A DNA stretch of 64,000 bases. Source: Enterococcus sp. BWR-S5 (GTDB taxonomy: Bacteria > Bacillota > Bacilli > Lactobacillales > Enterococcaceae). The DNA lies in contig NZ_JADOEQ010000014.1 in the NCBI RefSeq assembly GCF_016745255.1, positions 1 through 64,000 of the forward strand. Direction: 5' to 3'. Under the pieces are notes generated by a model. It saw only the letters and a list, made by a program, of their open reading frames with translations. It was not told the DNA's origin and ran no database searches. Position 1 is the stretch's first letter; the number at the start of each line of letters is the position of its first letter. The position numbers were made by a program, and so were the translations under genes. Below, piece by piece: positions 28,905 to 36,276 of the stretch.

Positions 28905-30047
28905 TTATATTATGTCGTCAAGCTTATCACTCATTGACCTTTGAGCGTTAGGATATAAATGACCGTAGGTGTCTATTGTAGTAGTTATAGAAGCGTGTCC
29001 TAATCGCTGCTTAATCTTTGTGGGTTCTTCGTTGTTGTGGATCAATAAAGCAACATGAGAATGTCTAAAGTCATGAAGTCTAATAGGTTTTATGTCTAGC
29101 TCGTTCTGTAAAATAATTTTTTTGATCTGTTTACTAAAAAAACCACTAGACGGATGTTTTTCACTATATTGAAATACAAGAAGTTTCTCACTATCAAAGC
29201 TTTGAAAATGATCAATAAGGTACTGCTGTTGTTTATTCTTCCAGTCATTCAATGCAGTTAAAAGATTTTTGTTGATCGTTATATACCTATTGCTGTTCTT
29301 TGTTTTTGGTTCGGTGGTAACGTATTCGCCTTTAATCTGAGTAGCACTTTTATTAACTCTGATTTCCGATCTAGTGAAATCAATATCATTCCATGATAAA
29401 GCAATCATTTCGCCCGCTCGCATACCTGTAAGAAAAGCCACCTGATAAAATAAACTAAGAAATGGCTTATCCTCTTTATCAATTCCTGACAAGAAAATTT
29501 TGAACTCTTCTACAGTCCAAAAACTCATATCCTTTTTTTGAATTTTCAATTTTTCGATTCTTAAGCAAGGATTGCTGTTTGTGAATCCTTCTCGGATAGC
29601 TATCTGAAACAGCTTATTTATGTGTAAAAGTATCATGTTGATTGTGTTGTGAGAAAGCCTATCCTTTTTTTCTCCTTTGAAACTCAATAAGTGATTTTGA
29701 AAATCTCTTATCTGAGTGAATTTTATTTTTGAAATAGCTGTATCTTTAAAATAGGGCTCTACATATACCTTGAAAATCCGTTCCTGACTTTTGATGTAAG
29801 AGGGCTTAAGGTTCTTAGTGTGTCGTTCTTCATAAAACTCATAAATATCAGTAAGCGATAGATTTGAAGGAGTATCAAGCTTGTTTTCATGATGTAGTCT
29901 TAGATATTTCGCCTCTAGCTTTTGTGCTTGCTGTTTTGTCCTAACTTTTTTTCCTGAAACTCTAATCCGACGTTGCTTTTTCGTTATTGGGTCAATGCCT
30001 AGAGATACATCAACCTTATAACCGTTTGTTTTCTTATTTATTGCCAT
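28905..30047 (-). CDS. int: ICE tyrosine integrase
   Basis: This 380-residue tyrosine recombinase has an N-terminal AP2-like arm-binding domain (residues about 1-55), a core-binding SAM-like domain (about 65-160) and a catalytic domain with R210 (FLTGMRAGE), H325-x-x-R328 (LHDFRHSH), H351 (RLGHAS) and Y361 (IDTYGHL). All catalytic residues are present. It drives site-specific integration into and excision from tRNA-Thr. It lies about 105 bp from the att site and overlaps immA by 10 bp, as part of the immR-immA-int unit. Confidence 0.95.
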   Translation of the reverse strand: MAINKKTNGYKVDVSLGIDPITKKQRRIRVSGKKVRTKQQAQKLEAKYLRLHHENKLDTPSNLSLTDIYEFYEERHTKNLKPSYIKSQERIFKVYVEPYFKDTAISKIKFTQIRDFQNHLLSFKGEKKDRLSHNTINMILLHINKLFQIAIREGFTNSNPCLRIEKLKIQKKDMSFWTVEEFKIFLSGIDKEDKPFLSLFYQVAFLTGMRAGEMIALSWNDIDFTRSEIRVNKSATQIKGEYVTTEPKTKNSNRYITINKNLLTALNDWKNKQQQYLIDHFQSFDSEKLLVFQYSEKHPSSGFFSKQIKKIILQNELDIKPIRLHDFRHSHVALLIHNNEEPTKIKQRLGHASITTTIDTYGHLYPNAQRSMSDKLDDII

Positions 30048-30583
30048 AAAATCACCTCAAAAATACGAACATATGTTCTTTGTTTGTCAAAAAAATGAGC
30101 TATCGTACTGTGATAGTATTTCAAGCCTACTATATTAGGATCAATGTTAAAGTATACTGCCAGTTCCTTATGATTCATATTTTCAATATAAATAGCTTCC
30201 TCTTCAAGAATCTTATCAGGTAATAAGAGTTCACAAGCGAAAGTGTCCGCCTCTTGTTCGATCTTTCCGGTAAAAGCGATAGTGCTGAGACTCATTTTAA
30301 AGATGTTTAAATTCTTATGTAAAAAGTAGTGTCCAAGTTCGTGAGCTATCACTCTATCAAGCGCTCTTTCGTCCTCTATGTTCTCGTTGATGTGAATAAT
30401 GTAGTAATTACTATAATACTGTAGAAAGCCGCTAACATTGCCTAAATCAGATTTTAATACCAATATACCTAAGTATTCCGCAATGGCTACAGGATCGTTA
30501 GTATTATAAAAATCAACAATCCTAGCAGCTTCTTCTTTTATTCTTCTATTTATCCCCTTGATACGCTCCACCTTGCTTCCCAT
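30038..30583 (-). CDS. immA: ImmA/IrrE-family anti-repressor protease
   Basis: This 181-residue zinc metalloprotease has H81-E82-L-G-H85 (VIAHELGHYFLHK) and a downstream acidic stretch EQEADTFACELLLP typical of ImmA. In ICEBs1, ImmA cleaves the repressor ImmR after DNA damage or cell signalling, releasing excision and transfer genes. Its place between immR and int copies that layout. No good ribosome site precedes the ATG; the GAAAGTGCACTTTC palindrome occupies that space (30595-30616), so coupling to immR translation or an effect of the palindrome is possible. Confidence 0.88.
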   Translation of the reverse strand: MGSKVERIKGINRRIKEEAARIVDFYNTNDPVAIAEYLGILVLKSDLGNVSGFLQYYSNYYIIHINENIEDERALDRVIAHELGHYFLHKNLNIFKMSLSTIAFTGKIEQEADTFACELLLPDKILEEEAIYIENMNHKELAVYFNIDPNIVGLKYYHSTIAHFFDKQRTYVRIFEVILWQ

Positions 30584-30594
30584 CTTTGAAAGTT

Positions 30595-30616
30595 CTTTGA
30601 AAGTGCACTTTCAAAG
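30595..30616. repeat. ICE palindrome, site 1 (perfect 22 bp)
   Basis: CTTTGAAAGTG and CACTTTCAAAG meet without a spacer to form a perfect 22-bp palindrome in the immR-immA gap. The core GAAAGTGCACTTTC (30599-30612) or a one-mismatch form recurs at 31459, 38899, 40337, 41821 and 42441. Confidence 0.85.
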
Positions 30617-30619
30617 ATA

Positions 30620-30994
30620 TTACTCTTCGTTTTTCTTCATATCGTCCACTGTTCTCATAGCGTTTTTCATTGCAATCTTAACAAGCCTTGCTGTTTCTTC
30701 GTCAATATCACCGTCTTTCAAGAATAAAAGAGTGTTCTCATGTTTCAGTTCTTCAAAAGTTTCCTCAATTGTTTTGTCTAGCTTTGATTTGTTTGGACTG
30801 TCAATGTCTAGCAAGTAATCGGAACTTACGCCAAAAATATCAGTCAATTTATGGATAATATCACCACTTGGAATAGACTTGTTATTTTCGTAATCACTAA
30901 CCGAACTCTGTTTCAAAAATAAAAGATCAGCTAGTTCTTTCTGTTTCATATTTTTAGAAGCTCTAAGTTGTTTTAATTTATCGCCAAAAGCCAT
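30620..30994 (-). CDS. immR: ImmR-like XRE repressor
   Basis: The ATG at 30994 is preceded by GAGGTG, giving a 124-residue protein. Residues about 5-60 form an XRE helix-turn-helix (MKQKELADLLFLKQSSVSDYENNKS), followed by a C-terminal tail of the ImmR type. It should bind the operators CGGCTAAACCG and CGGTTAAACCG at 31083-31126 and hold down xis and the transfer genes until cleaved by ImmA. Confidence 0.88.
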   Translation of the reverse strand: MAFGDKLKQLRASKNMKQKELADLLFLKQSSVSDYENNKSIPSGDIIHKLTDIFGVSSDYLLDIDSPNKSKLDKTIEETFEELKHENTLLFLKDGDIDEETARLVKIAMKNAMRTVDDMKKNEE

Positions 30995-31073
30995 AAGAAT
31001 CACCTCATTTTCTTCATAATATCACTTTAACCCATTTAATTTCAGTATATATAAAAAGAACCTATATTTTCTA

Positions 31074-31126
31074 TTGACATATCGGCTAAACCGTTGTATA
31101 TTATATATAACGAAACGGTTAAACCG
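31074..31126 (+). promoter_or_regulatory. ICE main promoter with repressor operators
   Basis: TTGACA (31074-31079), 17-bp spacer, TATATT (31097-31102) gives a strong promoter for xis and downstream genes. Operator O1, CGGCTAAACCG (31083-31093), lies between -35 and -10, and O2, CGGTTAAACCG (31116-31126), lies just past the start point. The two form a larger inverted repeat with TATCGG and CCGATA ends. Bound repressor would block the promoter. Confidence 0.8.
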
Positions 31127-31160
31127 ATAATATTTATAAAAAATAGGTTGAGGTGATAAA

Positions 31161-31370
31161 ATGGTAATTAACTTCCTCACTGCTAAAGAAGTCAGTGAGT
31201 TGATGAAATGCAGCGTACCAAAAGCGTATGTAATCATTAGAGAATTTAATGCACAAATGGAGCAAGAAGGCTTCAAAACAAACGCCGGACGTGTAAACGA
31301 GGAACAGTTTGCTAAAGCTTACGGTTTCGGGGTTGAAATCAATATAAAACAAAAACAAGAACAGGAGTAG
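31161..31370 (+). CDS. xis: Excisionase-like small DNA-binding protein
   Basis: This 69-residue protein has a winged-helix-like N-terminus (LTAKEVSELMKCSVPKAYVI) and sits divergent from immR as the first rightward gene, the position of xis in ICEBs1. Xis proteins bend DNA at the element ends and steer integrase towards excision. A GAGGTG ribosome site precedes the ATG. The call rests on position, size and motif rather than on close sequence recognition. Confidence 0.65.
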   Translation: MVINFLTAKEVSELMKCSVPKAYVIIREFNAQMEQEGFKTNAGRVNEEQFAKAYGFGVEINIKQKQEQE

Positions 31371-31380
31371 TGATAGGAAG

Positions 31381-31986
31381 ATGAAAGAGAGAACAGCTTT
31401 ATCAGAAGTAGTGAAAATGTTGGAACAAGGGTTTGATATTCTGAATGAGAAATATTTTGAAAATGCACTTTCAAAATCAGTAATAACGGTACAGAGTACG
31501 CCGGGGTCTGACGGTCATTTTACACAAGGTAAAGTCTGGAATCTTCCGGAAGAGCAGAAAGCATATGAAATTAATGTTAGTGCTGAGTCTCTTGGCAATG
31601 AAATTGAACATACAGTTGATACTTTGATACATGAAATGGTACATCAATATTGTGCAGAAAATGATATCAAAGACACGAGCCGAGGAGGGACTTATCACAA
31701 CAAGAAATTTAAGGCGGAAGTTGAAAAACGAGGATTGATAGTTACTTTTGATAAGAAATATGGATTTGGCTTTACTAAACCATCTGAGGAAGTCGTTGAG
31801 TTTGTTAAAAGTAATGAGGTTTTTCAGAAGATAGCTCTTTCAAGAACTGCTACAACAAAGAAAAAAGGCGAAAAAAAATCAAGTACACGAAAATATGAAT
31901 GTCCTTGTTGTGAACAGTCAGTAAGAGCAACTAAGGAAGTGAAAGTGATTTGTGGCGAGTGTGGGGTGAATATGGTTTGCTGCTAG
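31381..31986 (+). CDS. SprT-like zinc metalloprotease
   Basis: This 201-residue protein has a SprT/Spartan-like catalytic domain with H84-E85-M-V-H88 (TLIHEMVHQY) and a third ligand H106 (TYHNKKF), and a C-terminal zinc ribbon (C174, C177, C191, C194). Spartan proteases cut proteins crosslinked to DNA; many Firmicute conjugative elements carry such a gene. It starts 10 bp after xis with a weak AGGAAG site. The palindrome copy at 31459-31472 falls in frame and encodes residues 27-32 (ENALSK). Confidence 0.75.
   Translation: MKERTALSEVVKMLEQGFDILNEKYFENALSKSVITVQSTPGSDGHFTQGKVWNLPEEQKAYEINVSAESLGNEIEHTVDTLIHEMVHQYCAENDIKDTSRGGTYHNKKFKAEVEKRGLIVTFDKKYGFGFTKPSEEVVEFVKSNEVFQKIALSRTATTKKKGEKKSSTRKYECPCCEQSVRATKEVKVICGECGVNMVCC
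31459..31472. repeat. ICE palindrome, site 2 (inside SprT-like gene)
   Basis: GAAAATGCACTTTC, one mismatch from the perfect form, embedded in codons 27-31. Confidence 0.7.
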
Positions 31987-32016
31987 AGTGCAGCAGACCA
32001 TGAATGGAGGAATAGA

Positions 32017-32148
32017 ATGAGGGAAAGCGATTTTCTAAAGATTTTACTTATCTTGTTGATGATAGCAACAATGTACCTATTAATGCAGCAAAAAGGGATA
32101 ACTTTTAGTGAATTAATTGAGTTCATGATGTATTCTCTTTCGGATTAA
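32017..32148 (+). CDS. Small membrane peptide (43 aa)
   Basis: Start ATG with GGAGG seven bases upstream. The 43 residues contain one hydrophobic helix (LKILLILLMIATMYLLM) then a short polar tail. It lies in the early ICE operon between the SprT-like gene and another unknown gene. The function is unknown. Confidence 0.55.
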   Translation: MRESDFLKILLILLMIATMYLLMQQKGITFSELIEFMMYSLSD

Positions 32149-32175
32149 AAAAATATCATATCAAGGAGGAATTAA

Positions 32176-32523
32176 GTGAAATCAGAAAGAATAAGAAAAA
32201 TAGCTGCTGATGTACTTTTTCATTATTTCATTTGTACTAGAAGATTTCTATGGAAAAAAAAGAAGAGAAAAGAGCTAGTAATTATTAACAGTTTTCAAGT
32301 TATTTGTGCTGATCTGTTGCATAATTTTCCATACATATCTATTAATGATGAAAATCTGGACTGGTCTGTAAAAGAATTATGTTCTGTGGTTCATAGTCTT
32401 ATTGATTTAACAATCGAGCTAGAACAGCATAGTGATTTGAGGTCAAAAGATATCAAAACATATATCAGTCATTTTAGGCATAGGCTTAATCTGGTATCAA
32501 GAGAGCTATCTCAAATAGAGTAA
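32176..32523 (+). CDS. Hypothetical ICE protein
   Basis: GTG start with an AAGGAGG site nine bases ahead. The 115-residue, mostly helical protein has a basic patch (RFLWKKKKRKE, residues about 23-33) and no signal peptide. I do not recognise its family. It is part of the rightward early operon. Confidence 0.6.
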   Translation: MKSERIRKIAADVLFHYFICTRRFLWKKKKRKELVIINSFQVICADLLHNFPYISINDENLDWSVKELCSVVHSLIDLTIELEQHSDLRSKDIKTYISHFRHRLNLVSRELSQIE

Positions 32524-32542
32524 AAAAGTGAGGAACGACAAA

Positions 32543-32809
32543 ATGGGAATAGTATTATTAGTAATTAGTTTTATCATTGGCTTTTTAGTCGCTGTGTACA
32601 TCGGAGATGAAGCAATGACCGGAAAAGACTTTGTAAGCAGTTTATATAGAAAGAATAGCCTGAGCGCTTCTGAGATATGGGAAATGGAAACAATCATACG
32701 TAGTGAAGGATTATGGGATAAAAAGGCAAAGTTTAGGATTGCTAAACAAATAAAACATGTCTTGATAATTGATAAAGATTCATATATTGAAAAGAAGATT
32801 GGTCTATAG
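32543..32809 (+). CDS. Hypothetical membrane-anchored ICE protein
   Basis: I choose ATG 32543 after GAGGAA, giving 88 residues. An N-terminal helix (GIVLLVISFIIGFLVAVYIG) anchors it and a charged cytoplasmic part follows (ASEIWEMETIIRSEGLWDKK). Unknown function, in operon with its neighbours. Confidence 0.55.
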   Translation: MGIVLLVISFIIGFLVAVYIGDEAMTGKDFVSSLYRKNSLSASEIWEMETIIRSEGLWDKKAKFRIAKQIKHVLIIDKDSYIEKKIGL

Positions 32810-32823
32810 AAAAGAGGGAAAAA

Positions 32824-33096
32824 ATGAGTAGAAAGACAAGGTTTACAGAAAAAGATTTTTCGCTAGGGCGTTGGGGCGATAGTGTTTGGCTGAGAGAGGC
32901 TAGAGAAGAGAAATTTTGTACTGAGATAAGGGAGTTTATTCCCAGTCCTGAAAACCCTTGTGAGGCTCAAAATGCTGAATATATGATGATTTGTCATGGA
33001 CTACAGCCAGAATTAACTAGAGAAGAATTAGTTAAATTTGCAGTGGATATTCTATATCTTACAGGCTCTTTTCCTCTTAAAAGAGAGGTAAAATAA
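32824..33096 (+). CDS. Hypothetical ICE protein
   Basis: This 90-residue soluble protein (RFTEKDFSLGRWGDSVWLRE ... GLQPELTREELVKFAVDILY) starts after a GAGGG site. I do not recognise a family. It ends the first cluster of small early genes; a long structured noncoding stretch follows. Confidence 0.55.
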   Translation: MSRKTRFTEKDFSLGRWGDSVWLREAREEKFCTEIREFIPSPENPCEAQNAEYMMICHGLQPELTREELVKFAVDILYLTGSFPLKREVK

Positions 33097-33097
33097 A

Positions 33098-33560
33098 AAA
33101 ACTTGCTTTCTTGAGGTATCTATAAAGCTGAGATACTTCACTAAAACAAGTTTTAAGGGTTCTTTTCGTCTGGTTGATCGTTAGCGATCCAATAATAAAG
33201 GGAAAGACCTAGCTAGTTAAAATTTGTTTGCCTTGTCCTTTGAAAACTGAATAGCCGATGTGAAAGAATCTGACTTGCTCACTTAACTTACTCAATGAGA
33301 TTATAGGAAACTTTCACACCGTACAGGGAAGCTTTTGAGGGCTTTCATGTGTGCTACTCCTTGACAAGAACAGTATACATGAAATGACCTGAAAAGTCAC
33401 TCTCTGCGTTATTTGTAGCTATCTACGAAAGAAAGTTACAGGGTTAAATAAAGAAATGTGCAGTTGTTTTTCAGCAAAGATTAGTAAGAATCGAGCGTGC
33501 CTTTGAGTGTGCCATGATCTGAAAAATAACATGAAATTATACGAGGAGTGATCTATATAG
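33098..33560 (+). other. Structured noncoding leader inside the ICE
   Basis: About 460 bp without a gene. A hairpin joins AAAACTTG with CAAGTTTT and inner GAGGTATCT with AGATACTTC (33099-33153). A small GATCG-TTAG-CGATC hairpin follows (33176-33190), then GTGAAAG pairing with CTTTCAC around 33262 and 33314. TTTGAAAACTGAATA near 33240 resembles boxes that flank rRNA genes in Firmicutes. It is probably a long leader that controls read-through into the replication and transfer genes. Confidence 0.45.
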
Positions 33561-33731
33561 ATGAAACATTTGCGTAAACCTACTAGAAAAGTGAAAGAAA
33601 TGCTATCAAATCATGGGAAGGGGTGTATTAAGCTAAATCCGGCTAACTGGTACGTAGAACGTCAAACAAGTCGTGAGGTAGTGTGTGTTAACGCTAAAAC
33701 AGGGAAAAAGCTAACCCTTGATGTAGCTTAA
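33561..33731 (+). CDS. Small basic protein (DUF6906-like)
   Basis: ATG after GAGGAG gives a 56-residue protein: MKHLRKPTRKVKEMLSNHG, then LNPANWYV and a strand pair VVCVNAKTGKKLTLD. This matches the pattern of tiny proteins common in Firmicute ICEs and phages (K-x-x-T-R-x-x-K then L-N-P-x-N-W). The function is unknown. Confidence 0.6.
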   Translation: MKHLRKPTRKVKEMLSNHGKGCIKLNPANWYVERQTSREVVCVNAKTGKKLTLDVA

Positions 33732-33757
33732 AAAAAAGCAGATAAGAGAGGTATGAA

Positions 33758-33976
33758 ATGAGAAAGGCTAAACTACAAGGAATTTTATCATTTTTGAGTA
33801 TTGAAAATGTATCATTGAAAGAACTTGATGAAATGGTTTCTGAGTTTAAAGAGATTGGAACATTTTCAAATCAAGAAAAGGCTGATAATATCGCAAAGCA
33901 GCTTTCGGAAAAATTAAAATTAGAGCATACGGCGGCGGAATGGATGGCATCATTAATTCATTTCGCTAACCTATAA
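33758..33976 (+). CDS. Hypothetical helical ICE protein
   Basis: This 72-residue protein (ILSFLSIENVSLKELDEMVS ... AAEWMASLIHFANL) begins after GAGAGGT. It is all helical and soluble with no family I recognise. It precedes the two HelP-like genes. Confidence 0.5.
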   Translation: MRKAKLQGILSFLSIENVSLKELDEMVSEFKEIGTFSNQEKADNIAKQLSEKLKLEHTAAEWMASLIHFANL

Positions 33977-33994
33977 GAAGAGAGGAAGAAAAGA

Positions 33995-34321
33995 ATGGGA
34001 GTAGCAAAATTATATATGGAGCCGTCTGTTTTCGGTACGGCTTTAATGCAGCAACATGTAAGAACGATATTTAGAGGGACTGGAAGAAATCGGGTCGCTG
34101 AGTTTGAAGTATTTGAAGTAGCAACAGAAAAAGCGGGAAAAGTAGAAGTGCGTGTACCAGTTGAAAAAGCAATGAAGGGCATTCGTTACGGTGTACCTGT
34201 TGAGCTTATTGGTATTTGGGCGCTTCCTCGTTCCGTAGTAAATAATGTCAACGGTTCAAAGCGGGCGAAAGTGGAATTTGATGTACTTGTTGAAGATTTA
34301 AAAGTAAAGGAAGGTATTTAA
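33995..34321 (+). CDS. DUF961/HelP-like protein (Tn916 Orf23 type)
   Basis: This 108-residue protein matches the YdcP/DUF961 group. In ICEBs1 HelP is a single-strand-binding-like helicase processivity factor needed for rolling-circle replication of the element, and Tn916 Orf22 and Orf23 do the same job. The family pattern is visible as GTGRNRVAEFEVFEVATEK, then VRVPVEKAMKGIRYGVPVEL. It lies four bases before a second DUF961 gene. Confidence 0.75.
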   Translation: MGVAKLYMEPSVFGTALMQQHVRTIFRGTGRNRVAEFEVFEVATEKAGKVEVRVPVEKAMKGIRYGVPVELIGIWALPRSVVNNVNGSKRAKVEFDVLVEDLKVKEGI

Positions 34322-34324
34322 TTT

Positions 34325-34720
34325 ATGGCATTAACATTTGAAAAAAACATTATTCCGGCTGATCCGGTAAAAACTTTAGGGGTATTGACTTTTGTTGCTG
34401 AATTGGAAGCGAGACAAGGGTATGAAAACGGTGAACGAACAGGTGAAGTAATTGAACGTCGTGTTGAATTATCTAGTGATGTTCAAGAAAGCATTTTGCG
34501 GGTGGATCTTCCGCCGGAAGCAGATACAAAAACTTTGAAATTTGGTGATGTAGTGGAACTTACAGAAGCTGAGTTTAAAGCTTGGGCGATGATTGATGAG
34601 GATTCTTTCAGTAATTACGCTGATTCTGATGTAAAAGTTACTGCTAAAGATATCAAGAAGAAAGGCGGATCACGTCAAAATCTAAAAGAAGCTAGGGAAA
34701 ATGCTGTTCCTACAGTCTAA
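34325..34720 (+). CDS. DUF961/HelP-like protein (Tn916 Orf22 type)
   Basis: This 131-residue second DUF961 protein (TFVAELEARQGYENGERTGE ... LKFGDVVELTEAEFKAWAMI) is paired with the previous gene as in Tn916 orf23-orf22. It is presumed to help the host PcrA helicase unwind ICE DNA during replication. The C-terminus is basic. Confidence 0.75.
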   Translation: MALTFEKNIIPADPVKTLGVLTFVAELEARQGYENGERTGEVIERRVELSSDVQESILRVDLPPEADTKTLKFGDVVELTEAEFKAWAMIDEDSFSNYADSDVKVTAKDIKKKGGSRQNLKEARENAVPTV

Positions 34721-34969
34721 AAAGAGCTGCTATAGTGGGGTACATTCCGGAAGTGTCAATTATAAATGTCTGACCGTAGGGAATTTATGCATTGATACGT
34801 TAGCTATTCAAGACCCTTAAATCACTCTTTTCGGTATGACAATGCCGAAGAGAGGTGCCATCCGGCGAGGGAGTGCCTCCATGAGTGGAGGTGTGGTGGC
34901 TGATGTTATTATGAAAGTTTGGGGTGTGCCCTTTTTAAAGGGAACGGTCTAAAAGAAAGAGGTGTTGCC
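34721..34969 (+). other. Structured gap before the coupling ATPase
   Basis: No gene. CTCTTTTCGGTAT pairs with ATGCCGAAGAGAG (about 34827-34854, with G-U pairs) and CCTCC-ATGAG-TGGAGG forms a second hairpin near 34877. They could modulate translation or read-through of the ATPase gene. Confidence 0.4.
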
Positions 34970-36274
34970 TTGAAACTGTTTAGGTGGAAAGGATTCAGAA
35001 TCAGGAAGCGTCATAAAGGCGCTCCGGCTAGGTTTGTGTTTTATCTTATGCTGCCGGTTCTTGCTGTTACTGGTTTTCTTGAATACATGATGATTAGTCA
35101 GGGTCAAACTTCTCCAATCATTCTTGGATCAACTATGTTTTCTGGTTTTATTCTTTCTGGTATTGTCGCTTATTTACTGCTCTATTTTCCTCTTTACAAT
35201 TACTATAAGAGGTTACTTCACAAAAGAAAACTAGCAAAAATGATTATTAGCAGACGGCTTTTCGTTGAAGTGGCTAAAACTGGTAAGAATGCAAAGGGAA
35301 AGAAAACAGTGTATTTCCCTAAAATCTTCTATCAGCATAAAAAGGGATATATCTATGTTCGCTTTCCGCTTGATCTTGGACCTTTTCAGTCTAAATTCAA
35401 TGAGCTTGCGGGAGAACTAGAGGAAGCCTTTTACTGTGATATGTTAGAAGCTCAAAGGGAAGAAGATTATATTTGTTATAAGCTTCTGTACGATATTGAA
35501 AAGAAACGAATGAACATCAAGGATTTAGAAGTGAAAGATTATATTCTGGAGCTTATGCAAGGCGTTGCATGGGAGATTAACAAAACGCCTCATGCCCTAA
35601 TCGCGGGAGGAACCGGAGGGGGTAAGACCTATTTTATTTTATCATTGCTGAAAGCATTGATACCTTTAGGGGCTTTGATTGATGTGTGTGATCCTAAAAA
35701 AGCCGATTTATTGGACTTGGGAGACTTGCCATTTTTTAAGGATCATGTGTTTTTTGGCGGTGGTATTCTTTCCTGTTTAGCAACAAATGTAGAGGAAATG
35801 AATGCTCGATATGAAGCCATGAAAGCCAGTCCAAACTATAAAACAGGTAAAAATTACGCTGCTTTTGGGTTTAAGCCTAAATTTATTGTAGTTGATGAAT
35901 GGCCTGCGTACTACAGTTCTTTAGACACTAAAGAACGTAAGCGGGCTATGCAGCTATTGAATCAAATAATTTTAATGGGTCGTCAGTCTGGTTACTTCCT
36001 TATCTTGGGAATGCAGCGACCGGATGCGAAATACATCGACGGAGCTTTGCGGGATTCCTTCGGTTTACGTGTAACGCTTGGTAAGATGTCACAACAGGGT
36101 TATAAAATGATGTTTGATTCTACAATCAAATCATTATTTAATAAGCCGATAAAAGGTCGTGGTTATGCCGACGTTGGAACGGAACAGGTGCAAGAGTTTT
36201 ATTCTCCGTTTGTTGACTCTGATTTTGACTTTATGGAAGAGTTTGCTAAATATCCAGAACAAGAGGTGGCGTAA
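34970..36274 (+). CDS. FtsK/SpoIIIE-type coupling protein (TcpA/ConQ)
   Basis: A TTG start at 34970 lies five bases after GAGGTG and gives 434 residues. Two membrane helices lie near residues 20-40 and 52-75. The motor domain follows, with Walker A in AGGTGGGKT (about 211-219) and Walker B in FIVVDEWPAY. Coupling proteins bring the relaxase-DNA complex to the type IV secretion channel and pump DNA. The order DUF961-TcpA-oriT-relaxase is that of Tn916 and ICEBs1. Confidence 0.92.
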   Translation: MKLFRWKGFRIRKRHKGAPARFVFYLMLPVLAVTGFLEYMMISQGQTSPIILGSTMFSGFILSGIVAYLLLYFPLYNYYKRLLHKRKLAKMIISRRLFVEVAKTGKNAKGKKTVYFPKIFYQHKKGYIYVRFPLDLGPFQSKFNELAGELEEAFYCDMLEAQREEDYICYKLLYDIEKKRMNIKDLEVKDYILELMQGVAWEINKTPHALIAGGTGGGKTYFILSLLKALIPLGALIDVCDPKKADLLDLGDLPFFKDHVFFGGGILSCLATNVEEMNARYEAMKASPNYKTGKNYAAFGFKPKFIVVDEWPAYYSSLDTKERKRAMQLLNQIILMGRQSGYFLILGMQRPDAKYIDGALRDSFGLRVTLGKMSQQGYKMMFDSTIKSLFNKPIKGRGYADVGTEQVQEFYSPFVDSDFDFMEEFAKYPEQEVA

Positions 36275-36276
36275 AA

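Noticed and set aside
33234-33254. Possible rRNA gene remnant
   Set aside because: Only a short rRNA-flank-like box is present; no 16S, 23S or 5S sequence occurs in the window.
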